Part shown: in pieces, positions 14,296 to 25,985 of the stretch
Position numbering within the stretch: the first letter of the stretch is position 1
Layout of the letters: each line of letters begins with the position of its first letter
Translations under genes and position numbers: made by a program
Assembly (NCBI RefSeq): GCF_025698545.1
Contig: NC_068569.1
Coordinates: forward strand, 1,922,001-1,986,000
DNA length: 64,000 nt
DNA from: Gossypium raimondii
Taxonomy: Eukaryota > Streptophyta > Magnoliopsida > Malvales > Malvaceae
Reading direction: 5' to 3'
Notes under the pieces: generated by a model
Databases searched by the model: none
What the model saw: only the letters and a program-made list of their open reading frames with translations
Told to the model about the DNA's origin: nothing

Positions 14296-14424
14296 AAGCT
14301 AAATGTTAGAATATAAGTTGTGAAAAGTAGGTATGGTATAGCGATGTACTCAAATCCGTAAGACGATCCTTAATTTGACAAGTATTTGTAGTACAATTGA
14401 AGCTAAATGTTAGAATATAAGTTG
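14296..14424. repeat. Pair of 25-bp direct repeats next to the hairpin array
   Basis: AAGCTAAATGTTAGAATATA, followed by AGTTG, occurs at 14296-14320 and again at 14400-14424. The first copy runs into a truncated hairpin unit. This suggests local duplication during array growth. Confidence 0.85.
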
Positions 14425-14650
14425 ACATCTGATATTGAGCTAGATTGGATATATTCATTATTTGAGATTGTGGTTGGCAGGAAATGTTACATTATATATA
14501 TTATGAAGAATTATAAAAGCATGTTAATAATTTTGAAAGTTTTAATTCAGATGAAATTTTATAACTCGGTTAAATACGTCTACAAGTGTATGTGTTTTGG
14601 TAATGCCTCGTACCCTATTCCGGTGTTGGATACGGGTAAGGGGTGTTACA

Positions 14651-14655
14651 AAGCA
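14651..14655. repeat. Right target-site duplication AAGCA
   Basis: Exact copy of the pentamer at 11614-11618, immediately after the GTTACA end of the nested LTR. Confidence 0.85.
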
Positions 14656-15049
14656 TTTAATGCTTAGTAAGTTTGTATAACAAAAATTTAACTTACCAAT
14701 CATATTCATTTAAAATAAGCATACATAGCACACCTAAATCAATGTATTCAATAGCCTAAACACGCATACATCTTTATCAAATAGGTTAGTATTGTAATTC
14801 ATATAGATACCAAGAAATATAGATGAGCTCATCAATATTCTATTTCCACGTACATACATTTATCACTTCTAGTTTCCAATGAACATGTACATATCACATT
14901 TTTGTATATCAAGTATTTCTCACAATCACTCATCTTGAATTCATATCATCTCATACCGAAACATTACCCATTAAATCATTTTAAAATATCGATGGATACA
15001 TGGGCAGTACACACGAAGTATACAATATAGTAAATCCGTCAACTCATAT

Positions 15050-15345
15050 TCGGGAGTGCTTATAACGGGTAGCTTGAAAGAACGGGTACCTCTGAAAAGC
15101 CATTAATCGGGGAGCTCTGGATAGCCATATCGAGAAGCTTCGGAGAAACATTAATCAGGAAGCTCACAAAAAGCCTTTAATCAGGAAGCTCAAAAAAGAT
15201 AAGGTATGCCCACAACACATGTAGGATCACAGCCTATCGGGATGCTCCGAAGAGCTAAAACAGGAAGCTTGAAAGAACCATTTAATAAGAAGCTCATGAG
15301 AGCTAATAACGGGGTGCTCTTTTGAGCTATGGTGTGTCCGCAACA
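15050..15345. repeat. Degenerate repeats with AAGCTC/GAAGCTT core
   Basis: Words such as GGGGAGCTC, GAGAAGCTTCGG, CAGGAAGCTCA and AAGAAGCTCATG recur every 20-35 bases across about 300 bp of the reverse LTR. The first LTR has only two units (GAGCTTCCCG at about 9480 and 9507), so copy number has changed between related LTRs. Confidence 0.7.
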
Positions 15346-16538
15346 TATGCAAGACCACAACCAATACAGGAGCACAACCCTATATCCAATTGATTTTCAT
15401 GTATTCAAACGAGATTTAATATTTACTGGGCATTATCAGATTTTATGATTAATTTTATAGATATGCCAGTTTCACAATTCAACATTCATAAATACAACAT
15501 TTAATTCAATTATGTAATATACAAAATATAGTTACACGAACTTACATCGACACTTGCTTGTGTAAAAAAATATACTAATTTGATACTTTTTGTTTTCCTC
15601 GATCCAATTTCGTACTAGGTCTATCCAGATCTATATGAGTAAATTTAACAACAATTTAATACATTTCATATTCAATTCAATTTAATTTACATCCGATGCA
15701 AAATTATCATTTTGCCCCTATACTTTTAAGTAATTCTAATTTCTTCCCTAAACTTGGAAGATGAAATTCATGATATTTAATCTTCATTCCAAGCCTAAAA
15801 TTACATACATAATAATAGCAATCTCGTGAATTCCATAAAATTCAGAATTTTCAATGAATGCAACATCTTTTAATTTAACCCATAAATCATGTTTTCTTCA
15901 AAATTCTTTAATAAAACACTTTTAAATAACTATTAACACTTCAAATTCATCATCTAATAACTGAAATCATATAAAATCATCAATGATAACTCCCAAAATT
16001 TTCAATAAAATCAAAAACCAAGGTAAAGGTTACTTGGACCTAATTGTAACAATCACAAAAACATAAAATTTTCAAGAAACGGGTGAGGATTTGACTTACA
16101 TGAAGCAAAAATTGAAAAACCAGCTCAAACCCTCTTCAATATATGTTTTTAGAACTGAAAATGATGATGATTTCTCTAGAATTCTTTAATTTCTCATTTA
16201 TTTCATTAAATTTAGTTCACACCATGTTGTCATCTTTTTAAGGCTTATGCCGCCCCATCCATATGCTTTTGGTATATTTATGCCTCAAATCCCTCCTTAT
16301 TTATTGATTAAGCTATTTAATCACCATTTCTTTTAATTAGCAAGTTTTGCACATTTTTCAATTTAGTTCTTTTTAACAAATTAGACGTGTAATCGATAAA
16401 ATTTGTTAACGAAATTTTCATATGACATTCCTATCATACCATATACTATAAAATAATATTAAAATAATTTTTTTTCTAATATCAAATTTGTGGTCTCGAA
16501 ACTACTGTTCTGATTTCCCTGAAAACAGGTTGTTTTCA

Positions 16539-17359
16539 TGGTAATTCTAATAAGTTAGCTTTAGATGGCTTGAAAAATCACAAAGTCTTATGTTGTTTGA
16601 GACTAAAATGTAATAAACAAAAGATTTTTAAGACCAAAGGATGTTGTTGAAGGCCTTGATAGCGTAAATGTATTGTTTTTTTAGTTGAAATTAAGGTATT
16701 TATTGTCGGTGGAATGACTAATTTTCTCACCATGGGTGCTTTTTGAAGAGCTATACAATTGAATAATGGTTGAACACAAAATGTGTTCCACTCTCATGGA
16801 TAGAATCATGATAGAATCGAAAAAAATTATATAAAACTTAATAAATCAAGATTGTCATATGAGATCATCTAGATAAGACAAAACAAAATGCAGAAGCGTA
16901 CTTGAATCCATCAAATATCTTGAAAATTTTGAGTCTTGTGGTTTGATATTCCAAATTAATAACACAAGTAATTTAGAAAAGGTGACTCTTCCTTTCCTAA
17001 AGATAGGTTGTTAGAAAGCTTACGTAGATATAATTTGGGAATCATGATTGTAATATATAATTTTTGCAAATTAACCTGAATTTTTCATCGGCCATCATAA
17101 ATTAGAAATTAGTTACCACACTTATAATTTGTACTAACATTTTATGACAAGAAAATTAAGGTATGATTTTCTTATTATATATATGTGATGTCCGTATTAT
17201 TTAATGATTGAACTCTCAACATTATAATTAAGAAATGAAATGCACAACCATTACATTACATCTCATGCTTGACAAATGTATATATACTTTGAAGATTATA
17301 CTACCCACAATTTAATGTCGATATTTTTTTGGTGATAAAAAAGGAGTACATAAACTAAA
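16539..17359. other. Intergenic, no gene seen
   Basis: AT-rich sequence between the LTR cluster and the LINE relic. I recognise no coding, RNA or repeat structure with confidence. Confidence 0.4.
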
Positions 17360-18110
17360 AACAGAAACCTAAATCATCCTCCCTAACAGGGAGTTCTCAT
17401 ACACATATAGATTATAAGATCTGAGATGCGCTAGTTTAGCCATTCTATCAGCATCCTTATTATCTTCACTGGGGATATGGCGAATGTTGGATGTTCAAAA
17501 TGTAACAACTAGTGAATTCCTCTACTTAGTAGCTTTAGCTGCCTCAAGATTATCAGTCTCAACAAGAATACTACCAAAGCCACGATCTTGTAAAAGAGTT
17601 AAGCCATCTAAGATTCCCCACAATTCAGCATCGAAAATGAAACAATTTTTCAAAAATCTATTAAACCCCAAAATCCTCACCTTCACAGTTTTTCGCTATA
17701 CCCCTTGCCGTTGCAGAACCACCTTCAAATTTATTAGATCGATCTGTATTCAAGCATGCCCAATTACCATCCAATGTGGACGTGATGACTTAATTTGTGA
17801 CCTAACTGATGATTCCTTGTTGAGGGAGATATATTGTTTTGCCCAACTGACAGATGTCTTGATGAATTCATTAGCATTCCAAGTAGTCCCTTGAAAAATG
17901 AAAAAGATATGTTTCTTCCAAATGTACCACGCAATAATCTTGAATAGGCTTTTCCAATTTACATCTCTCACACGCCAATCCTAATAACCCTGTAAATTAA
18001 GCACAATCCAATCCTGCAAACTACGCGAATAGTCCCAGATATTCATTGCAGCAATATAATCCCTAACAGCATGGAGAACATCATCAATTTTCACTCTTCC
18101 AATATTTCAT
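17360..18110 (-). pseudogene. Decayed non-LTR retrotransposon (LINE) RNase H region
   Basis: Read on the minus strand, the sequence carries the reverse-transcriptase-associated RNase H pattern of plant LINEs: FDAELWGILDGL, LLQDRGF, ILVETDNLEA, then a stop, then NIRHIPSEDNKDADRMAKLA. Upstream segments resemble the linker before the domain (AWYIWK, WAKQYIS). In-frame stops and frame changes show it is dead. The 136-codon open frame on the plus strand (17484-17894) is its antisense shadow. Boundaries are approximate. Confidence 0.75.
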
Positions 18111-20529
18111 TGTGTATTTGTACCTTTTGTATTCTTAACAATTTGAAACATTAACAAACAACCAATAGGTCGCGTGGATCGTAATGTGTTGTTTATGTTT
18201 TCTTTAAGGATTTTTTTATGTGTGTGCTTTAAATGTTGCTATATATTTCAGACATTATTTTCTTTATTTCATAACATTTAATTTAAAACATTACTTAAAA
18301 ATATCGAAAATTTTAACACTTCTTTTATCTCATGCATTTCTATCTCGCCGACCTTTTTTAGCGCGTGACTGTCAACACCGTAAAATTACAAAATGATACT
18401 CTAACTCGCAACTTTAAATACAACCGTGCCTCTTCGATGCATAGAAAGACATCTCAAAGGAATAAACTAAAACATAAAAGCTAGCTCGTTATATTTTTCA
18501 TAAATTTATAATTTAATCTTTATATTTTTATTTTTAAAATTTTACTTTTAATTTTTAAAATTTTAAAATTTAAGTTGTTTTGTTAATACTATAAAAATTA
18601 TTTTATTAATTTTAAGTTATTACAACGTTATTTTATAATTGTATTACTATTAATTAAATATTTTTTATTTCAAAATATAACATCAACAAATTTAATAATA
18701 TTAATAGCTAAACTTAAAATTTAGAATATCAAAAAATTAAATATTAAATATTAAATATTAAAATTATGATATATCATATTTTAATCATACAAAATATGCA
18801 ATATCTGTTTTCATAAGTAGTAGGTCCAGAGATTTTCTGCAGTCCATGCCCCCCCCCAGCTGTCCCTGAGACTGAGACTGTCATATTATTTCTTCCACCG
18901 TCACGCTTTACGCGCGTGACTTAAGAGAGCGTTGAAATTTCTGGTTTCCTCCATTATCACGGGGTCCATGTAAAAGGATCCATTGGTTAATTAATATAGT
19001 ATTCTATGCTACATATTATGAATGCATAAATTTAAATTATTAATAAATTAAGAATATCATTTTGATAATAATAATAATATAAAGAAGAATCGTTAAACGA
19101 ACGAATAACGTGAGGGCTGGATCATGTGGGACCCAATTTTTGTTGGGCTTTCCAGAGAAGGAATGTGGGCCCTACTACTTGTCAATAATGGAAAGGTCGT
19201 TGGTCTGATTGGCTGCTCAAATCTTTTTTCCTTTATTTTAATGAAATAAAAAAGTAGAGTATTTATAATTTAATAAATTGATATTTTTATTCCTAATTAT
19301 TGAATAAGTTATATTTAAGAGAATACACAGTATTAAATAATTTTTAAATTAGTTTAATGATACTCCTTATTAAAGCTAAAATTAATAATAAGTTTTGGTG
19401 ATTAGTAATTTAAAAGCATATCATTTCTTTAGGAATTTTATTAAAAATATAATGCACATATATCTTTATAATTTTATATATATATATAACAATTTCATTT
19501 CCTCCAAAAGAACAAATGTTTGCTACAATTTTTACAAAAATACTACTAACAGCAATTACAAACCAAACTAATCCCTATATTGATCAGAGGGTTAACTACA
19601 ACTACCACACTTCTGGTTTGGAATAATTCCACTAGACACCCCAAATTATACTATATTTAAAATTCATCACTAAACTTTTAATTTAACAGCAATGATTAAA
19701 AAAATATAATTAGAATATTTTAAAATTTGTAAACCAATTTAAAATGAAAATAATAATTTGAGAATAATTTAAATAGTTAATACCACTTGGATCATAACAT
19801 TAAAATTCAATATGTTGTTTAAACTTATATTGTAATTAATGTTATCACATCACCTTAAAGCATGGGATCAACAGTCAGGACTTATCACGTATTATTCATA
19901 GGATTTGATGTGTGATTTAAACTTCATTCACCACAATGTTTAAGAAAGTTTGTCAATTAAACCAAAACAGAAATGATAGACATATTTAGTTGCTCAAATT
20001 TTGGGGAAGACGATCTAATTTCAACCAATTCCAACAAATAGGAAATCTGTTTGGGTGAGGGAGAGGGGGGCAGGGTTCAATTGAAGTCAAATCAGCAAGC
20101 CACCCTACTCAAAGAACTACATAACAGGCGACTAAGATAGGTCCGTGGCACATTGAGAACAAATCTTTCATTCTTCGTAAATGGGAGCCTGGGCTTCATT
20201 CGTTATAATTATGAGAAAAATCTATGTATTTATCTCTCTCTCTCTCTCTATAACTAGAGATTGTACACAAGTAATGGGTTGAGTTTATGTTGCCATTAAT
20301 GTTGGTTTAGCATTTACACAAGCAATTGAAAATCTCATTCCTGGTGATTAGTAATGCGAAATAAAATATTGAAATGCTGCTCATGAATTTGCGACCCAAA
20401 GTAGATTCTTGGCCCGACAATCTGATCTGGGTCTGTATAAAATTTCGTATTGTGTATGTAATCAATGGTTTTCATCATTATCCTTTGAAGCCCATCTAAA
20501 ATCTCAATTTCACCCTAAAGCAGCCCAAC
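18111..20529. other. Intergenic, no gene seen
   Basis: AT-rich spacer with a poly-C run near 18850 and a (TC)n microsatellite at about 20233-20249. No supported coding sequence. Confidence 0.4.
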
Positions 20530-20945
20530 CCAAAAATACTGACTATTCCTTCCTTTTGGTCATTAAAACAGGCACTGCCTTTTAGCTACAAATCCTTAAT
20601 CCAAAAAACTTCCTAAATCCTCAACAGCATTGACATCTTTGGTTAGAGTTTAATATTTCTAATGTGCAGGATCCATATGTATGGCAAGCACAGAGCATAC
20701 TCTATTAAAACTCATTGGTAACTCATAATTTGAACTTATCCTAGAAGGAAATCTAGAGAGAAAGTAGGAGAATTTAGAAAGCCATAGATAACAAACACAC
20801 TAATATTTTTTTTATTGAATTTATCCTGATATCTTACAAGAGGAGATAACTTCTTCTTATATAGATGAAGAGGCTTACACACAAACAAACCTACAGTACA
20901 AATATTTTACATCAAAAACACAGTCTAAGACATTTTTATTGAAAG
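20530..20945 (-). repeat. Pararetroviral promoter-like segment, copy 1
   Basis: This 416-bp segment is duplicated at 22212-22575. On the minus strand it contains CTCTTCATCTATATAAGAAG, a TATA box (20856-20863) in a context like caulimovirus full-length-transcript promoters, and an AATAAA poly(A)-type signal (complement of 20811-20816). It carries about 50-60 bp near 20608-20665 that copy 2 lacks. It lies downstream of the viral coding remnant. An alternative reading is a short LTR of a deleted retroelement. Confidence 0.6.
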
Positions 20946-21051
20946 GATCTGGATGAAAATCTTCATCCTTATCTTCATATTGTGACTGAGAATCTTAAAT
21001 CTTTATCCTGTCAAGATTGATTTGGCTGCAGTACCAAGGATAATATTGTGA

Positions 21052-22187
21052 CTATTCTGTTGGATTTGGAATAATCTCATAATAAATGACCTTTAGAATT
21101 TCTTCATGATAAGGTTTATGCTGAATTTGCCAAGTATCCCATGGAGCAGTGACATCTAGAGGAGGCCATATTTCAAATGGAATGACCTTGTTGAGTTGGC
21201 AAATGAATTTCTGAATCTCTTTATAATGAGTATTAGAATTTCAAATATCATCAGAGAAAACTTTGTGAATCCAAGCGATAGGAAAAGATCCTAGTTGGAT
21301 TGATCTTCCACATTGCATGAAATATTGAGGCTTGTAGAAAATAATTACCATATAACACTAATTTTTCATGATAAGACTGATCTATCATGTTTAACCATTG
21401 CGTTCAGAGATGAAACCAGCTCATAAAAGTAAAGAAATTCTGATGTTCAGGTTCAATGTTTCCTCTAACAGCTTTTATCAGATAATAATGAAGATCAGGA
21501 ACAAAAAACTGAATGGCAATATGGTAGAGATGAGTGATATACCATAAAAACCATTTTAATTCATCTGGCTGTTCAACAAACTCAAACTTGATTGGATGTA
21601 TGAATGTATATTCTGGATGTATACCCCAAGGTTTAATAATAAGTCCCCCAAAATTTTTAAAAACTTGAATTTGATATTCAAACATCATTTCCTTGGCCTT
21701 TTGGTGAAAGGTTTTTTGATGAACAAGGTTCATTACTTCTGGTAGGAATTATAGATTACGGTTAGGGGTAATCGAATAAGAAGTGGATAAGGTTGAAGAT
21801 GATGAGGATGGCCTATACATCATTATAGGTTTTGGCCAATTGGATGAGGTTCTTTTGAAAGCAAAGATTTCAGTCTTGGGCCTGGAAAGAAAGTCAGCAA
21901 GAATGTTGTTCTTTCCTTTGATGTGTTTAGTGTTTGGAAAATCATTCAGCCCACCTAAGGAGCTGAGGGTGTGAGACTGTCTTTTGCTTAAATTTAAGCA
22001 TTTGTGGGAAAGAAGACATATCCATTTCAATAAGAAAATGATATCCTGCAAGATGAAATTTAAACTTTGAGATACCTTTCTTGACTGCCAAGATTTCTTT
22101 AAAGGTGGAATGGTAATGAATTTCAGCTTTAGAGAATGTTCCACTTTTAAAATACCGGAGAGGATATAGGACGGGATTCAAGAACAA
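21052..22187 (-). pseudogene. Endogenous pararetrovirus remnant: RNase H and downstream C-terminal region
   Basis: Minus-strand frames encode the end of an RT-RNase H polyprotein: SGTFSKAEIHYHSTFKEILA, FLIEMDMSSFPQMLKF, LLRWAE, then in another frame HIKGKNNILADFLSRP. The ADFLSRP ending and YHSTFKEILAV core are typical of Caulimoviridae (florendovirus/petuvirus-like), which are common as old integrated copies in plant genomes. A Ser-rich linker and a region with HPEYTFIHPIKFEFVEQP and WFLWYITHLYH follow, ending near a TAG at 21052-21054. Frameshifts (about 21955) and stops break the frame, and movement, capsid and protease regions are absent. It is a non-functional fragment. A Ty3/Gypsy origin is less likely but not excluded. 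Confidence 0.7.
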
Positions 22188-22211
22188 AGAACTTGTAGCA
22201 AGTATGCTATG

Positions 22212-22575
22212 CCAAAAATACTGACCATTCCTTCCTTTTGGTCATTAAAACATGTACTGCCTTTTAGCTACAAATCCTTAATCCAAGAAACATGTGCAGG
22301 ATCCATATGTATGGCAAGCATAGAGCATAGTCTATTAAAACTTATTGGTAACTCATAATTTGAACTTATCCTAGAAGGAAATCCAAAGAGAAAGTAGGAG
22401 AATTTAGAAAGCCATAGATAGCAAACACACTAATATTTTTTTTATTGAATTTATCCCGATATCTTACAAGAGGAGATAGCTTCTTCTTATATAGATGAAG
22501 AGGCTTACACACAAACAAACCTACCGTACAAATATTTTACATCAAGAGAACAGTACAGGACATGTTTATTGAAAG
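22212..22575 (-). repeat. Pararetroviral promoter-like segment, copy 2
   Basis: Near-identical to 20530-20945 apart from scattered substitutions and a missing block of about 50-60 bp. The TATA box is at 22486-22493 (minus). In viral orientation this copy lies upstream of the coding remnant and the other lies downstream, as expected when a circular genome integrates with terminal redundancy or as a rearranged concatemer. Confidence 0.6.
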
Positions 22576-23585
22576 CATAGAATTTAGAAAGTGTGATTCA
22601 ATTTCCCAATAAAATCTAATTACATTATCAACATCTAAAAACAAAGAGGCATATTTTAGTTTTTTTCCCAACAATTTTCCATTCCTTTTTGCAACATGTT
22701 GGGCCACAAGCACACTAACATTTTCCCTTTACTTTTCATTGTTTTATGTAACAGAAAAAAAATGTTGATTTATTTTTTGGGTTTAAAAAAAAATCATATA
22801 CGTTTTATTTTAATCTTTAATTTATACTCCCATTTTCCCACCCATACATTCACTTTTAATTCCTTTGTTAGCTTTTCCAAAGCCACCTATTTCAATCATT
22901 TATGGAACCACCCTCCCACCCAGGACTGCATCTAACATTTCCATTGGTTTTTTTTCCTTTCAGTAATGGGACTTTAATCTTCTTTGGGACATCCATTGTC
23001 TCCCACCAATTAAAAAGATTCATTTTGCTTTATTTAGGTAAGTCTAAGAATCTAATTTGCACATAATCTTAACCAAATAATTAATTATGTGTAATATTTT
23101 AATATTTTTTAAATAATGAAACAAATTTTGGAGTTTAATTAATGTAATGAATAAAAGGTTTTGACGCAACAATATTGATTAATATGTAAACATAAGACAT
23201 GAACCAAAATCCAATTCCAAGTATGCATAAGTTTTTATCCGTGTTATGAATAACCAAAACATTGCTTTATTAATTAATTTAACTTTGGATGCGTCATTGT
23301 TGACGTTGAACACCATACGTATAGGCAACTTATTAAGCGCCAAGCCATTAAGCCAACCCCTTTGTAAAGGATGTTAGGAAAACGACGTTATTGTCGCATA
23401 ATTAGAAAGGTACCCACGAGTGTCGATTAAAATAAGATTAAAAGCTAAATCACCTTATTCATTGAGCTTCATCTCAAGGGTCCCCCATTTCGATTCTGTC
23501 GTCTTTATTTGATTTTTTCCAAATGATTAAATCACAATTATTCCTTCACCCCCTCAATTGATATCAACAACGGAGTAAAAGTGCG
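22576..23585. other. Intergenic, no gene seen
   Basis: AT-rich spacer between two retroelement relics. I see no conserved coding motif. Confidence 0.4.
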
Positions 23586-24010
23586 TTGATTAGTGTCACC
23601 TCCTCCGTTGGGTTAATCGGTTTTGCTGCTGTAATTCGGGATTGTAATGGCCGATTGGTACGAGGGCTGTCAGGCTTTAAAAGGGCATGGTTGAAAGCTC
23701 TTCGCTTGGATAAATATGTGATCATACAATCCGATTGTTTGTCTGTTAATAATGCTTTTTCTCCTCCGTTATTTAATGTTTCGGAGTTTGGGAATTTTCT
23801 GAAAGATCAGTTACAATATATATGCAAACAAAGCCGCTCATTGGTTTGGGTGGCCTTAATACACACAAGCCCTTTTAAGTGGGATATTAATTTTGTCACG
23901 GTCATTCTTCTCAATCTTATGTGCTTAGTTAATAATCATGAGGAGGTAGGGTGTTAGGATCGATCGAGTGTATGGACTGAGTCCTCTCTTTGTGTGTTAG
24001 TTGCGATGAA
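23586..24010 (+). pseudogene. RNase H-like retroelement fragment
   Basis: The first frame carries GFAAVIRDCNGRLV and VIIQSDCLSV, the start and mid-section of the LINE-type RNase H domain common in plants. The end of the domain (ANKAAHW) appears in a different frame near 23825-23845, so a frameshift is present. Conserved middle parts are missing or altered. The open frame 23586-23957 should not be treated as a gene. Confidence 0.6.
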
Positions 24011-25985
24011 TGGTTCTGTTTCCCTCAAAATAAAGTGTATTGGTTAAAAACAAAACAAATCAATAAAAAAGATCAAAGGGGTGAAACCATAAGAAATATT
24101 GCAAACACGGGCCAGTATATCTTACATCAAACTTAAAAAGTTTTGACTAATTATTTTGATTATGATTGTTTTCGATTTCTTTTCTTCGTGCAACTTTTAA
24201 TAAGGGTTCAATATAAATTTTAAATTCGGGTTTATGAATAAAGAGAATAACTTCATTTTTAATCGGGATGTTTGAGTTAAAACCGATACAAAGGAAAACG
24301 TTATATTTTTTGTTGACAAATGCATGCATGCAAGCATTATAAATATTACCTCTACCTATTTTGGTGATTTGAGTTTTGATGTTAGGAGTTAAGCGGTGGG
24401 TGAGGTGGTCACGTGGGTTCATAAAATTGGGCTGTCATTGATAAACATGAGCCCACAATCAATCACCATCACTAAACATTAATTAACAAGATCGGGTTTG
24501 AGATCTTATGGCAGTTCAGAGATTTCGGATGGTTAGGAGTGTTTTCAGTAGCGGTTTCTTTCATTCTCGCTCTCTCTAAGTTTCTTATTTTATATAATTA
24601 TTATTAAGCACTTTAGAGGTCCCATGGCATGGAGAAGAAGAGAAGGAGCAAAGTCTGGTAGGACCATAAAGAGGGAAGCTCGAAATCGAAAGCCACCCTT
24701 TCCCCGAAAACACTCGAAAAATATCCGCACCCTGGCCACCCCTGGCCCCCTGCTTCTTTCTGTATTCTCATCAATACCTATTTTCTACGTTTTTTCCTAC
24801 TTTCCTTCTTTATACTCTTTACTTTATTAAATGGTATTAACACATGTAATCTACAAATTGATAAATAAATTTTTAAAAAATATATAATTATTATATATTT
24901 TAATTGGTACCTATAGTTTAGAATCTTAGAGAAAATGTAGTAGAGATAGTTAGAAAGCTTGAATCTGAACACTAAAACATATACGAAAGACACCAAAAAA
25001 TATTATGAAACTATTAATAGAAGCCTTCAGTACCATGCATAGTTGTTTATGTATGGATTTTAGTTTGAATTATTTTGGCTTTTTATCATTTGTGTGTATA
25101 ATAGTTTGATTTTATTTTTAATTGCTTGAATATGTATTTATACTGACATTAAGAGGCTATGACCTTAACCTTAAAAATGATAAATTTATCATTTAACCCT
25201 TAAAATTTTATGAAATTACATGTTAATATATATAATATTAAAATTACACTTACCCCAATAATTTTCAATTCATCTCTGAATTTTTAACTTCATCCCTCAT
25301 ACATTGTATTTATACTTGTAAATTTGCTACTTTCAAAATAAACTATGAAAAATACAATATGGTAAAATTAAAATGATCGAGTTTACACTTACTACTATAA
25401 ATGGATAACTAGTCTTCTTTATATATACATGGAGTGAACCCTGTTCCTATGCCATGGTGAAGCACATTTTTTAAGGCTATACTATTGGCAGAATCCTTTT
25501 TAAGTTTTTAAGGAAAATTTTCTTTTTCTTGCTGCCCTGCCTATATTTGTACTCATTCACTTTGGCTCTCCATTGTGCAAAAAACAACCAAAGATTCAAT
25601 CAAAAAACCCTTATATTTCAATTCACAACGTGGATAAGAAAACCCTTTCAATTCATGGTTCCAAAAGTCCAGGATCAGGAATTGGCAACATATATTCTCT
25701 TTTTTTCCAATATACCTAGTTGTAGATAATATTAAAAGTACCACCATGTCAGCTAGATAGCTAAGCGGCGAGCCGGTGACAAAGGTGAGGTTTCAACTCT
25801 CTGTGTGTAAAGTACTTAGTATGATGATGAGTTTTAGTTCGTGTCAAAAACCGGTAATCACGCATCTCCTATCATTGGTTTTTTCTTCATTTTCGAAATT
25901 AGAGCAATCCAATCTGAATCTACCCAACATAAAGATCCAGGCTTGATTCTTGAAACTGTTTGCTTTATTGTTTCTTTTGCTGTTC
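24011..25985. other. Intergenic and YUC2 upstream region
   Basis: AT-rich DNA. A short open frame at 24624-24830 (MAWRRREGAK...) has no recognised motif and I do not call it a gene. The last few hundred bases are the presumed YUC2-like promoter and 5' UTR; no clear auxin-response or other motif array was seen. Confidence 0.4.

Larger units (their letters stand above)
11619..14650 (+). mobile_element. Nested solo LTR, 3.0 kb, inserted in the reverse LTR
   Basis: The element runs from TGTAATAGCCCGATTTTC to GGATACGGGTAAGGGGTGTTACA, has TG...CA ends, and is flanked by identical AAGCA 5-bp duplications. Length is 3032 bp. No gag, protease, RT or integrase frame is seen, nor an internal copy of the ends, so it is best read as a solo LTR. 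It shares GAGCCTAGGGACGAA and CCCTATTCCGGTG blocks with the neighbouring LTRs but lacks the CACACGG palindrome field. Instead it holds a tandem 46-bp hairpin array (about 13986-14261). Because it splits an older LTR and keeps a perfect target duplication, it is the younger insertion. Confidence 0.85.
10571..16538 (-). mobile_element. LTR in reverse orientation, split by a nested LTR
   Basis: On the + strand it begins TGTAACACCCCTAATCCC at 10571, the reverse complement of the first LTR's end. It ends near 16538 (GAAAACAGGTTG, then TTTTCA), corresponding to the family start. Excluding the nested element and one target copy (11619-14655), it is about 2.9 kb. It shows the same blocks as the first LTR in reverse order, including a palindrome field (10800-11180) and AAGCTC repeats (15050-15340). 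No target duplication is obvious and no coding was found, so it is probably another solo LTR; a truncated element cannot be excluded. Confidence 0.7.

Noticed and set aside
17484-17894. 136-codon open frame on the plus strand
   Set aside because: It is antisense to a recognisable LINE RNase H region on the minus strand.
20530-22575. Interpretation as a classical LTR retrotransposon
   Set aside because: The duplicated flanks lack TG...CA ends and target duplications that I can see, and the RNase H motifs look pararetroviral. Kept as an alternative only.
25950-25985. 12-codon hydrophobic extension at the YUC2 N-terminus
   Set aside because: The extension begins with TTG, not ATG; the ATG at 25986 gives a family-like N-terminus. 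A signal peptide is not expected for this enzyme.
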